Source: Parasphingorhabdus marina DSM 22363 (lineage in GTDB: Bacteria > Pseudomonadota > Alphaproteobacteria > Sphingomonadales > Sphingomonadaceae). From it: a stretch of 64,000 bases of DNA. The first letter of the stretch is position 1. Every line of letters starts with the position of its first letter. The stretch is taken from positions 682,001 through 746,000 of the forward strand of contig NZ_FSQW01000002.1 in the NCBI RefSeq assembly GCF_900128895.1. Reading direction: 5' to 3'. Shown here piece after piece: positions 56,778-64,000 of this stretch. The position numbers were made by a program, and so were the translations under genes. The notes beneath the pieces are model-generated. The model was not told the DNA's origin, made no database searches, and saw only the letters and a program-made list of their open reading frames with translations.

Positions 56778-57142
56778 TCCAGCGCTCCCATTTTCCATTC
56801 GTAAATGAAACCAACGGTCAGGATGACCAGAAAAATCATCATGCTGCTCCAGCCAACCCAGCCGGTCTGGTCAAGCGACACCGCCCAGGGAAAGAGGAAT
56901 GCGGCCTCGAGATCGAAGATGATGAACAGGATCGCCACCAGATAGAAGCGGACATCAAATTGACTGCGGGAGTCTTCGAAAGCCGGAAAACCGCACTCAT
57001 ATTCGGAGAGCTTCTCGGCGCTTGGATTGTGCGTTCCGGTCAGTCTTGAAACGCCCATTGGCAGGAAAACAAAAGCACAGGAAAGAACCAGTGCCACTGC
57101 CAGAAAAAGCAGGATCGGCGCATATTCGGATAGATCGACCAA
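56768..57142 (-). CDS. nuoA: NADH-quinone oxidoreductase subunit A
   Basis: The 124-residue membrane subunit starts the operon with TTG at 57142 (TTG GTC GAT CTA). Three helices and the family motifs [44 protein letters not shown] are present. The 131 bp upstream (57143-57273) must contain the nuo promoter; no clear consensus hexamers were assigned. Confidence 0.95.
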   Translation of the reverse strand: MVDLSEYAPILLFLAVALVLSCAFVFLPMGVSRLTGTHNPSAEKLSEYECGFPAFEDSRSQFDVRFYLVAILFIIFDLEAAFLFPWAVSLDQTGWVGWSSMMIFLVILTVGFIYEWKMGALEWE

Positions 57143-57273
57143 AACAGACTCGCTTCGCTAGGAATATGCGCCCGCTTTTAGGGGCAGGCCGGAGTTGCCG
57201 CAAGGGCGAAATGGGCTAAATTTGCGCCGTTTTGAGAAGGATTCGCACTAAGCCCGTGGGGTGGCGAATTCTT

Positions 57274-58092
57274 TTACAGAAGTGCGCGTGCCAGGATTTT
57301 GTGCAGCTTGCTGTGCAGAGCTTCGTTGGAGGCCAGAATTTCGCGCTGGGCAATCGGCTCACTGCCCCCGGTATAGTCGGTGACAAAGCCGCCTGCTTCC
57401 CGCACCATCAGGATGCCCGCCGCGACATCCCAGACCTGGAGATCCGCTTCAAAAAAGCCGTCATAGCGACCGGCAGCGAGCCAGGCGAGATCCAGTGATG
57501 CCGCACCAAAGCGCCGGATACCCGCAACCTGCGGAGCAAATGCACCGAAGATCCGGGACCATTCGGCAAGATCGCCATGTCCCTGGAAAGGAATTCCGGT
57601 CGCCAGGATGGATTCGGACAAATCACGCCTTGCGGATACCCGCAGCCGCTTGTCGCCCAGCCACGCCCCTTTGTCCATTTCAGCCCACCAAGTCTGGTCG
57701 GACACGGGTTCATAAATGAGTCCGCTGGTAATCTTGCCCCAGCTGACCCCATCCAGGCCGCGTTCCTGCACCGCAATGGAAATGGCAAAATGTGGGATGC
57801 CGTGCAGAAAGTTGGTAGTGCCGTCGAGCGGATCGACGATCCAGCGCGGCTTGCCTTCTTCGCCTTCGATCATGCCGCCTTCTTCAAGCACGAACCCCCA
57901 GCCCGGCCGGACCTTCTGCAATTCATCATACAGGATCCGCTCCGCGCGCATGTCCGCCTTGGATACAAAGTCGGCCGGCCCCTTCTTCGATACCTGCAGA
58001 TGTTCAACTTCGCCAAAGTCCCGGCGCAGACGCGACCCCGCCTTGCGGGCAGCCCGTTCCATGACGGTGATAAGAGCGGAATGTGCTGGCAT
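57274..58092 (-). CDS. Inositol monophosphatase family protein (SuhB-like)
   Basis: The 272-residue lithium-sensitive phosphatase fold has the metal sites LEEGG (69-73, Glu70 and Glu71) and WIVDPLDGTTNF (84-95, Asp87, Asp90), plus the C-terminal WDVAAGILMVREAGG. It hydrolyses inositol phosphates or similar sugars, and E. coli SuhB also affects ribosomal RNA synthesis; which role applies here is unknown. It lies between nuoA and efp on the same strand, with a palindromic repeat upstream. Confidence 0.9.
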   Translation of the reverse strand: MPAHSALITVMERAARKAGSRLRRDFGEVEHLQVSKKGPADFVSKADMRAERILYDELQKVRPGWGFVLEEGGMIEGEEGKPRWIVDPLDGTTNFLHGIPHFAISIAVQERGLDGVSWGKITSGLIYEPVSDQTWWAEMDKGAWLGDKRLRVSARRDLSESILATGIPFQGHGDLAEWSRIFGAFAPQVAGIRRFGAASLDLAWLAAGRYDGFFEADLQVWDVAAGILMVREAGGFVTDYTGGSEPIAQREILASNEALHSKLHKILARALL

Positions 58093-58103
58093 TTTGCATC
58101 TCC

Positions 58104-58200
58104 CCCCTCCCGCTTGCGGGAGGGGCCGGGGGTGGGTTTCTCGTGTTCAAAGGCGGGGTGAGCGAGGCCCTCCCCTGACCCCTCCCGCAAGCGGGAGGGG
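58104..58200. repeat. Intergenic palindromic element with two GC-rich hairpins
   Basis: The 97-bp element starts with CCCCTCCCGC-TT-GCGGGAGGGG (58104-58125) and ends with CCCCTCCCGC-AA-GCGGGAGGGG (58179-58200). These are two perfect 10-bp stems sharing the same arms. Between them are GGGGGTGGG and GGCCCTCCCC stretches. It fills the gap between efp and the suhB-like gene. No T-run follows either hairpin, so it is more like a REP/BIME-type element than a terminator. Similar sequences are common between genes in sphingomonads. Confidence 0.72.
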
Positions 58201-58211
58201 AAAATTACTAA

Positions 58212-58772
58212 TCAGGCTTTCCCGACATATTCCCGGGCATAAACGTCGACAATGATCCGTGTACCAGCCGAAATAAACGGTGGCACCATCACACGGACAC
58301 CATTGTCCAGAACCGCAGGCTTGTAACTGGAAGACGCAGTTTGTCCCTTGACCACGGCATCTGCTTCAACAATCTCCGCCTCGATCTGATCGGGCAGCTG
58401 GACCGAAATCGGCTTTTCCTCATAAAGTTCCAGCTGCACATCCATGCCGTCCTGCAGAAACTCGACCGCATCGCCAAGCAAGTCGGCAGGCAGGGTGATC
58501 TGTTCGTAATTTTCCTTGTCCATGAATGTCAGCAGATCGCCATCAGCAAACAGATACTGAAACTCCTTGGTATCCAGGCGCACCTTTTCCACGCTGTCGG
58601 CAGACCGAAAACGCACATTGGTTTTCCGGCCGTCGACCAGGTTCTTCATTTCCACCTGCATATAGGCTCCGCCCTTGCCAGGCTGGGTGTGCTGGATCTT
58701 GGCAACTTTCCAGAGGCCGTTTTCATAGTCCAGAATATTGCCGGGCCGAATGTCTACGCCGCTAATTTTCAT
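58212..58772 (-). CDS. efp: Elongation factor P
   Basis: The 186-residue, three-domain factor relieves ribosome stalling at proline runs. The modification loop is [12 protein letters not shown], with Lys33 at the tip. [17 protein letters not shown] near the C-terminus matches EF-P domain III. The ATG at 58772 ([11 protein letters not shown]) is chosen because the family starts there. It is divergent from the first orphan of the tandem pair. Confidence 0.97.
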   Translation of the reverse strand: MKISGVDIRPGNILDYENGLWKVAKIQHTQPGKGGAYMQVEMKNLVDGRKTNVRFRSADSVEKVRLDTKEFQYLFADGDLLTFMDKENYEQITLPADLLGDAVEFLQDGMDVQLELYEEKPISVQLPDQIEAEIVEADAVVKGQTASSSYKPAVLDNGVRVMVPPFISAGTRIIVDVYAREYVGKA

Positions 58773-58890
58773 GGCCAGTCTCGCTTGATCAATAATGGGA
58801 TTGAGCGGCGCTCTATCGCGGCGCTCCCTATTAGGCAAGTGATTAGCACGCCTTGCACATCACGGGTCGGCGCAGAGACTGGTCGTCGAT

Positions 58891-58910
58891 TGTCTGTTTC
58901 ATACAATACC
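58891..58910 (+). repeat. Upstream block, copy 1, of the tandem orphan pair
   Basis: The 20-base block TGTCTGTTTCATACAATACC ends 29 bases before the first orphan start codon. The second copy, with two mismatches, is at 59181-59200. TACAAT resembles a -10 hexamer, but no good -35 is at the matching distance in either copy. Confidence 0.72.
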
Positions 58911-58939
58911 CCGGCCCAACCCGCGCATATCGTCAATCC

Positions 58940-59155
58940 ATGGATCAAATCGAACGCGAATCGAAATCGACTTCAGCATGCGCCGCTGGCCTGTTCGGCT
59001 ATTCGATCGCCAATGGCGAACGATGTGCGTTCAAATCCTTCGACGGCTATTTGCGGGAGATGGAGCAATTGCCCAATTTCTCTCCGCCGCCGGTCAACAG
59101 ATTTGTCGCCCATTATGTCTCTTCTGCCATCGGCAAGACATTCAGTTCTTCCTGA
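58940..59155 (+). CDS. Orphan small protein, copy 1 of a tandem pair
   Basis: The 71-residue product contains AAGLFG (15-20), then FDGYLREMEQLPNFSPPP and RFVAHYV. It shares 20 of 46 ungapped positions with the next gene, from AAGLFG to the C-terminal helix, so the two are paralogues in tandem. It has no signal peptide or membrane helix. The ATG at 58940 is supported by the matching start of copy 2 and by identical spacing from a duplicated upstream block. No ribosome site is clear. No family is recognised. Confidence 0.68.
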   Translation: MDQIERESKSTSACAAGLFGYSIANGERCAFKSFDGYLREMEQLPNFSPPPVNRFVAHYVSSAIGKTFSSS

Positions 59156-59180
59156 AAGGCGGTCTCTTCCTGAGAGGGGA

Positions 59181-59200
59181 TGTCTTTTTTATACAATACC
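59181..59200 (+). repeat. Upstream block, copy 2, of the tandem orphan pair
   Basis: TGTCTTTTTTATACAATACC repeats the 58891-58910 block with two mismatches, exactly 290 bases downstream, and also ends 29 bases before a start codon. The duplication therefore covers regulatory sequence as well as the coding region. Confidence 0.72.
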
Positions 59201-59229
59201 GTTGATTATCAATCGGCAATTGTAGATCG

Positions 59230-59487
59230 ATGGAAGAAATCGAGTGGGGCGTTCCGGCTGAAATCATCAGATCAGGAGACACCGAATATCAGGGAACATT
59301 GGCCGCCGGCCTGTTTGGCCGCGATGCACTCGTCCGGCGAATCCACGGGTTCCACCCGGTGAATGGCTATATCCGTGATCTCGAACAAATGCCGAATTTC
59401 ACCCTGCCCTCCGTCGAACAGTTCGTGAAAAATTACATGCAGTCCTATGCCGCGATTACCACCGGACAGCCCGCCGGCTATTGTTGA
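59230..59487 (+). CDS. Orphan small protein, copy 2 of a tandem pair
   Basis: The 85-residue product begins MEEIEWGVPAEI and contains AAGLFG (25-30), NGYIRDLEQMPNFTLPS and QFVKNYM. It is a paralogue of copy 1 with about ten extra residues before AAGLFG and a longer C-terminus. It has a single Cys at the end (PAGYC). Its last ten bases overlap the 3' end of thiE on the other strand. It has no recognised family. Because both copies keep the same core and the same start distance from a duplicated block, both are probably expressed. Confidence 0.7.
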   Translation: MEEIEWGVPAEIIRSGDTEYQGTLAAGLFGRDALVRRIHGFHPVNGYIRDLEQMPNFTLPSVEQFVKNYMQSYAAITTGQPAGYC

Positions 59488-60110
59488 TCGAGAATTTCTG
59501 AAAACCTCGCCACAGCCGAGGCCGGTCCCTGCGGGTCACTCCAGACGGCGCCGCTGACCGCCAGAAAATCGGCGCCTGCCTTGATCAGCGGCCCGCAATT
59601 GTCCGGAGTAATGCCACCAATTGCGACGCAGGGGATTTCCATGACCCTGGACCACCATTCGAGTATATCGACATCGGGCTTGTGCGTGGTTTCCTTCGTT
59701 TGGGTTGGAAAAAACGCGCCAAAAGCCACATAGTTCGCTCCTGCCTCGCCAGCCTCCATGGCCAGATGCCGACTGTCATGACAGGTGATCCCGATCTGGA
59801 CCTGGTCACCCAGCAGTTTGCGCGCATCCGCCAATGCCATGTCGCTCTGCCCGAGATGCACGCCATCCGCATCCAGCTTCTGCGCCAATTCCACATCATC
59901 ATTGACCACGAAAGCGACATCATGTTCATCGCAAATGGCCTGGAGTGGCTGGGCCAAGGCCACTGCCTCTTCCAGAGCGACGTCCTTGACCCGAAACTGA
60001 AACGCCGCGACCGGACCTGCCGCCAGCGCGTTACGAAGCTGGTCTGGAAAACTTCCCGAAACGTCCGGTGGAGAAATCAGATAGAGCTGGCAAGGCGGTG
60101 CTTCGCTCAC
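59478..60110 (-). CDS. thiE: Thiamine-phosphate synthase
   Basis: The 210-residue TIM barrel joins the pyrimidine and thiazole parts of thiamine. Present are FRVKD in the first strand region, VNDDVELAQKLDADGVHLGQSDM, GITCHDSRHLAMEAGEAGANYVAFGAFFPTQTK, and VAIGGITPDN. No TPP riboswitch was recognised upstream; it lies 8 bp after the aldolase gene and is probably co-transcribed with the glycolytic genes. Confidence 0.93.
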   Translation of the reverse strand: MSEAPPCQLYLISPPDVSGSFPDQLRNALAAGPVAAFQFRVKDVALEEAVALAQPLQAICDEHDVAFVVNDDVELAQKLDADGVHLGQSDMALADARKLLGDQVQIGITCHDSRHLAMEAGEAGANYVAFGAFFPTQTKETTHKPDVDILEWWSRVMEIPCVAIGGITPDNCGPLIKAGADFLAVSGAVWSDPQGPASAVARFSEILDQQ

Positions 60111-60118
60111 TTCCGGTC

Positions 60119-61006
60119 TCAGCTGATCGAGGCCCGATAAATCTGATCAATGGCGCCGCCGAGCACCGCGTCAAATTCCTCATCGGTTTGCGACACCCGG
60201 AGATCCTGCAGCAATCCGCGGCTGAAGCTGGCGATCATGCCATTGTTTTTGGAGAGCTCGATACAGGCATCATCGGTGGAATATCCGCCGGACAGGGCAA
60301 CAAGCCGTACCACCTTGGGGTGATCAATCAGCGGCTTGTAGAGATTGGGTTCCACCGGGATAGACAATTTCAGCATCACGCGCTGATCATCATCCAGCGC
60401 ATCAAGATGTTTGGTCAGTTCGCCGAGCAACAGGCGATCACATTCAGCCCGCTCGTCGCTTTTGATATTCACTTCGGGCTCGATCATCGGCACGAGACCG
60501 TGTCCGAGGATCTGTTTGCCGAATGCAAATTGTTGCTCGACATTGGCGGCAATGCCTTCCGCATTGGCCTTGTTGATCACCGACCGCATTTTCGTTCCGA
60601 ACATGCCTTTGGCGACAGCGGCCTTGCACTGGTCATCAAGATCCGGGATCGGCTTCATCAGCTGGACACCGTTCTCTTCGTCCGCCAGTCCCTTGTCGAC
60701 CTTGAGAAACGGAACCACGCCGCGCTCCCAAAGAAGTGCAGGAACCGGTTTGCCATCCGCCTGTCCGTTCATTGTCTTCTCGAACAGGATGGCGCCGATT
60801 ACCTTGCCGCTGCCAAATGACGGTGCGGTAATGATCCGGCTGCGCATCTTGTGGATCAGGCCGAACATTTCGTCGTCATTGGAAAAGGCATCCTCGCCGA
60901 TTCCATATCCTGCCAGCGCCTTGGGCGTGGATCCGCCGCTCTGGTCCAGCGCGGCAATAAAGCCTGCGCCATTCTCGATTTTGTCCATCATCTCTGCATT
61001 GGGCAT
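60119..61006 (-). CDS. Fructose-bisphosphate aldolase, class I
   Basis: The 295-residue enzyme splits fructose 1,6-bisphosphate through a lysine Schiff base. It resembles bacterial class I aldolases: GFIAALDQSGGSTPKAL (15-31), VPFLKVDKGL, PMIEPEVNIKS and VMLKLSIPVEPN, where the Lys of LKLSIP is the likely Schiff-base residue. ALSGGYS binds phosphate. The ATG at 61006 is preferred over one nine codons earlier. It follows pgk in a gap-pgk-aldolase series. Confidence 0.92.
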   Translation of the reverse strand: MPNAEMMDKIENGAGFIAALDQSGGSTPKALAGYGIGEDAFSNDDEMFGLIHKMRSRIITAPSFGSGKVIGAILFEKTMNGQADGKPVPALLWERGVVPFLKVDKGLADEENGVQLMKPIPDLDDQCKAAVAKGMFGTKMRSVINKANAEGIAANVEQQFAFGKQILGHGLVPMIEPEVNIKSDERAECDRLLLGELTKHLDALDDDQRVMLKLSIPVEPNLYKPLIDHPKVVRLVALSGGYSTDDACIELSKNNGMIASFSRGLLQDLRVSQTDEEFDAVLGGAIDQIYRASIS

Positions 61007-61061
61007 GAATTTTGTCCTTGGTTGAAAAGTCAAATCCGGGTTTTGTTACTGTTTGGTCTCG

Positions 61062-62252
61062 TTATCTTTGCAGCGCCGCAACACCAGGCAATTCCTTGCC
61101 TTCCATCCATTCCAGGAAGGCGCCGCCGGCCGTGGAAACAAAGCTGAACTCGTCTCCAACACCGGCATGATTCAGCGCCGCGACCGTATCACCTCCGCCG
61201 GCAACGGAGAGCAGCTGGCCTTCCTTGGTCAGCGCAGCGGCCGTCTGCGCCAGAGCAACGGTAGCCGCATCAAATGGCGGCGTCTCGAATGCACCGAGCG
61301 GTCCGTTCCATACCAGCGTCTTGCAGGTCTTGAGCACATCGGACAGCGCCTCAACCGCGGCCGGGCCGATATCAAGGATCATCTCGTCTTCTGCAACTTC
61401 GTGCACATTCACGGTGCGGGTTGGCGGATTCGGAGCGAACTCCTTTGCCACGACCACGTCATAAGGCAGGTGGACCGTGCAATCGGCCCTGTCCGCGGCT
61501 TCCAGTATTTCGTTGGCGGTATCGGTCAGGTCATGCTCGCACAGCGACTTGCCGACAGCCACGCCGCGTGCGGCCAGGAAAGTATTGGCCATGCCGCCCC
61601 CGATGATCAGGTGATCGACCTTTTCCACCATTTGCCGGAGGACGTCGAGCTTGCTGGAAACCTTTGCGCCGCCGACGACTGCAGCCACCGGATGTTCCGG
61701 AGCGCCCAGTGCCTTGTCCAGCGCCGTCAGCTCCCGTTCCATCGACCGTCCGGCATAGGATGGCAGATGTTCGGCAATTCCTGCTGTTGTGACATGCGCC
61801 CGATGGGCGGCGGAAAAGGCATCATTGACGTAGAGATCGCCAAAGGAAGCAATGGCTTTCGCCATGCCGGGATCATTTTTCTCTTCACCGGGCGCGAAAC
61901 GGCTGTTTTCGACCACCATGATGCTGCCTTCGGGCAATTCGGCGATCGCCTCCGGGCTGGGACGCTCCATGAAACCGACCTCGCGTCCGAGCACATCCGC
62001 CAGAGGTTTGACGACGGGCTGCAACGAAAATTCCGGGCGATATTCGCCTTTCGGACGCCCGAAATGCGCCAGAAGCAGGACCCGGGCGCCCTTGTCGGCC
62101 AGTTCGGTTACCGTCGGCACCACGGCCTGCAGCCGCGTGTCATCGGTGACTTTGCCGTCGGCCATCGGCACGTTGAGATCCACCCGGACAAGGGCTGTCT
62201 GCCCGGCCAGCTGGCCGAGATCACTCAGTGTCTTGAAGCTGTTTGCCGCCAT
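61062..62252 (-). CDS. pgk: Phosphoglycerate kinase
   Basis: The 396-residue two-domain enzyme makes ATP from 1,3-bisphosphoglycerate. The N-terminal signature is [16 protein letters not shown], with [18 protein letters not shown] and [16 protein letters not shown] after it. The nucleotide domain has [14 protein letters not shown] and [16 protein letters not shown], and [16 protein letters not shown] near the C-terminus. It lies 20 bp after gap. Confidence 0.97.
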   Translation of the reverse strand: MAANSFKTLSDLGQLAGQTALVRVDLNVPMADGKVTDDTRLQAVVPTVTELADKGARVLLLAHFGRPKGEYRPEFSLQPVVKPLADVLGREVGFMERPSPEAIAELPEGSIMVVENSRFAPGEEKNDPGMAKAIASFGDLYVNDAFSAAHRAHVTTAGIAEHLPSYAGRSMERELTALDKALGAPEHPVAAVVGGAKVSSKLDVLRQMVEKVDHLIIGGGMANTFLAARGVAVGKSLCEHDLTDTANEILEAADRADCTVHLPYDVVVAKEFAPNPPTRTVNVHEVAEDEMILDIGPAAVEALSDVLKTCKTLVWNGPLGAFETPPFDAATVALAQTAAALTKEGQLLSVAGGGDTVAALNHAGVGDEFSFVSTAGGAFLEWMEGKELPGVAALQR

Positions 62253-62268
62253 TGCGCGTCCTTTCGGA

Positions 62269-63273
62269 TCAGAGCAGGCCCGCCATGACCTTGGCCGTAT
62301 CGATCATCCGGTTGGAAAAGCCCCACTCATTGTCATACCAGCTGACGACACGCGCCAGCTTGCCTTCCATCACTGAGGTTTCGAGACTGTCGACCGAGCT
62401 GCTCGCAGGCTGATGGTTGAAATCGCTGGAAACCAGAGGCTTGTCTTCGAAGACCAGCACGCCTTTCATCGGACCTTCTGCTGCGGCCTTGAGCGCGGCA
62501 TTGAGCTCCTCGGCCGTGGTATCACGGCTGGGCGTGAACACCAGATCAACAAGGCTGACATTTGGCGTGGGAACGCGAACCGAAGAACCGTCCAGCTTGC
62601 CGTTCAGTTCCGGCAGCACCAGACCCACGGCACGCGCCGCACCAGTGGTGGTCGGGATCATGTTCACGGCACCTGCCCGGGCCCGGCGCATGTCGCTGTG
62701 CATCTGATCGAGCATCCGCTGGTCATTGGTATAACTGTGGATCGTGGTCATGAACCCGCGCTCGATGCCGACCGTGTCGTTCAGGACCTTCGCTACCGGC
62801 GCCAGGCAATTTGTCGTACAAGATGCATTGGAAACAATGACATCCGATGACGTCAAGACATCGTGATTGACCCCATAAACGACGGTCTGGTCGACATTTT
62901 TCGCCGGAGCGGAAATGAGCACACGTTTTGCGCCGGCATCGATATGCGGTTGCGAAGCTTCCTTGGACTGGAAGAAGCCGGTGCACTCCAGAACGATGTC
63001 CACACCCATTTCGCCATGGGGCAGATCGCCAGGATTGCGTTCCGACGTCACGGCAATCTTTTTGCCATCGACCATGATATGATCACCATGCGCGCTCACT
63101 TCGCCCGGGAAGCGGCCGTGAACGCTGTCATAGGCGAAAAGCAGCGCATTTGCGTCCGCATCGGCAAGATCGTTGATCGCGACCAGTTCGAGATTGTCAT
63201 CGTTCCGCTCGAGGATTGCCCGTGCCACCAGGCGTCCGATACGACCAAATCCGTTAATTGCTACTTTTGTCAT
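62269..63273 (-). CDS. gap: Glyceraldehyde-3-phosphate dehydrogenase, type I
   Basis: The 334-residue NAD-dependent enzyme has the Rossmann start [17 protein letters not shown] and the catalytic Cys152 in [12 protein letters not shown], with the base His in the [11 protein letters not shown] region. The acidic residue after the second strand (ND in VAINDLAD) points to NAD rather than NADP. The ATG at 63273 is chosen: AAGGAG lies 14 bases upstream, while an earlier TTG start would lie before that site. It is 36 bp after tkt. Confidence 0.96.
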   Translation of the reverse strand: MTKVAINGFGRIGRLVARAILERNDDNLELVAINDLADADANALLFAYDSVHGRFPGEVSAHGDHIMVDGKKIAVTSERNPGDLPHGEMGVDIVLECTGFFQSKEASQPHIDAGAKRVLISAPAKNVDQTVVYGVNHDVLTSSDVIVSNASCTTNCLAPVAKVLNDTVGIERGFMTTIHSYTNDQRMLDQMHSDMRRARAGAVNMIPTTTGAARAVGLVLPELNGKLDGSSVRVPTPNVSLVDLVFTPSRDTTAEELNAALKAAAEGPMKGVLVFEDKPLVSSDFNHQPASSSVDSLETSVMEGKLARVVSWYDNEWGFSNRMIDTAKVMAGLL

Positions 63274-63309
63274 GGAATTTCGTGCTCCTTTGATCAAATG
63301 CTCGGCTAT

Positions 63310-64000
63310 TCAGCCAATTTTCTCTATTATCTGTGGTGTAATCGCATCGGCGGTCAGGCCGAAATGTTCAAAAAGATCGGCAATCGGTGCCGAAGCCCCG
63401 AAACTGTCAATTCCGAAGCGCAACCCGCCGAGACCCGTATACCGCTCCCAGCCATAGGTCGTTCCGGCTTCGATCGATACTCGCAATATTCCTGAGCCGC
63501 CGAGCAGTTCGTCCTTGTAGGCACTATCCTGGCTGTCAAACAGCTCCGTGCAGGGCATGGAAATGACATCAGCTCCATGTCCAGCGGCTTCCAGTTTGGC
63601 GGCAACATCAAGCGCGAGTGATACTTCCGACCCGGTTGCAATCAACGCAACCTTTTTGGTGCCTTCCGCCGCTTTCAAACGATAAGCGCCTTTTTCACAA
63701 TGGTTTACATCGACGTCATGACGGACGGGCGGGAGGCCCTGCCGGGTCAGCGCCAGGGTGGAAGGGCCATTCTGGTTCTTGATGGCTAGTGCCCAGCACT
63801 CCGCTGTTTCGATGGCGTCCGCCGGCCGGAAAACCAGCATGTTGGGCATGGCCCGCAGGCTCTGCAAATGCTCGACGGGCTGATGGGTGGGCCCGTCTTC
63901 GCCCAGTCCGATACTGTCATGGGTCATGACATAGATGGAACGGGTGTTTTGAATCGCCGAAAGCCGCATGGCCCCGCGGCAATAGTCGGTAAACACGAGG
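63310..64000 (-). CDS. tkt: Transketolase (C-terminal part, gene continues beyond the window)
   Basis: The visible 230 residues end a transketolase: the pyrimidine-binding domain VFTDYCRGAMRLSAI and THDSIGLGEDGPTHQPVEHLQSLRAMPNM, then the C-terminal domain with IATGSEVSLALDVAAKLEAAG and GIDSFGASAPIADLFEHFG. The gene enters from the right edge, so about the first two-thirds, including most of the thiamine diphosphate-binding domain, is missing. tkt, gap, pgk and the class I aldolase run together on the minus strand. Confidence 0.93.
   Translation of the reverse strand, partial: LVFTDYCRGAMRLSAIQNTRSIYVMTHDSIGLGEDGPTHQPVEHLQSLRAMPNMLVFRPADAIETAECWALAIKNQNGPSTLALTRQGLPPVRHDVDVNHCEKGAYRLKAAEGTKKVALIATGSEVSLALDVAAKLEAAGHGADVISMPCTELFDSQDSAYKDELLGGSGILRVSIEAGTTYGWERYTGLGGLRFGIDSFGASAPIADLFEHFGLTADAITPQIIEKIG

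Noticed and set aside
58104-58200. The GC-rich hairpins as transcription terminators for efp
   Set aside because: On the minus strand no T-run follows either hairpin, and two identical stems are present; a repeat element explains the pattern better.

Overview
The window is chromosomal housekeeping DNA from an alphaproteobacterium, most probably a member of the Sphingomonadales (Sphingopyxis/Sphingorhabdus-like). Support comes from the roughly 55-60% GC coding regions, alphaproteobacterial LexA boxes (GTTC-N7-GTTC), an alphaproteobacterial RpoH-type promoter with a ROSE thermometer, a DivL-type pseudokinase, DUF2336 and DUF1467 proteins, and a complete 14-subunit nuo operon followed by birA, coaX and RNase J. 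No rRNA, tRNA, CRISPR array, transposon or phage gene was recognised.

Layout. 1-2.5 kb: 5' end of tsaE and a DivL-like tyrosine-for-histidine kinase. 2.6-4.3 kb: moaB and an SOS-type radical SAM gene. 4.3-12 kb (minus strand): acyl-CoA ligase, DNA polymerase III alpha, glutathione peroxidase, LolD and LolC/E. 12-13 kb: a gene-poor stretch with a candidate small RNA, then hsp20 behind a heat-shock promoter and a ROSE element. 13.2-17 kb (minus): Crp/Fnr regulator, pyrG, secG, tpiA. 17.2-26 kb (plus): a PpiD-like chaperone, trpE, trpG-trpD-trpC-moaC-moeA and lexA, with a small PHA-system-type gene on the opposite strand. 26-31 kb: comEC against gltX and gltA. 31-37.6 kb: an accessory signalling cluster with a pseudo-histidine kinase, a DUF2336 protein, a nucleotidyltransferase-like membrane protein, a pseudo-Hpt protein and a large TipN-like coiled-coil membrane protein. 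37.6-57.1 kb (minus): one run of genes, nuoA to nuoN, then birA, coaX, rnj and a DUF1467 gene. Inside it sit five unrecognised small genes, three of them clearly AT-richer than their neighbours. 57.3-58.8 kb: inositol monophosphatase family gene, a palindromic intergenic repeat and efp. 58.9-59.5 kb: a tandem pair of paralogous orphan small genes. 59.5-64 kb (minus): thiE, class I aldolase, pgk, gap and the 3' part of transketolase.

How the parts work together. Central carbon metabolism (tkt, gap, pgk, aldolase, tpiA, gltA) supplies electrons to the NADH dehydrogenase. The trp and moa/moe genes read as one translationally coupled unit that ends beside lexA. Two genes, lexA and the radical SAM gene, carry perfect LexA boxes. 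Three signalling-like proteins (DivL, the 462-residue kinase, the Hpt-like protein) lack the phospho-accepting histidine while keeping the rest of the fold. The strongest candidates for something undescribed are the AT-rich orphan genes coupled into the nuo operon, the duplicated orphan pair at 58.9-59.5 kb, and the pseudo-phosphorelay cluster at 31-37.6 kb. All family assignments come from reading motifs; no database search was run.
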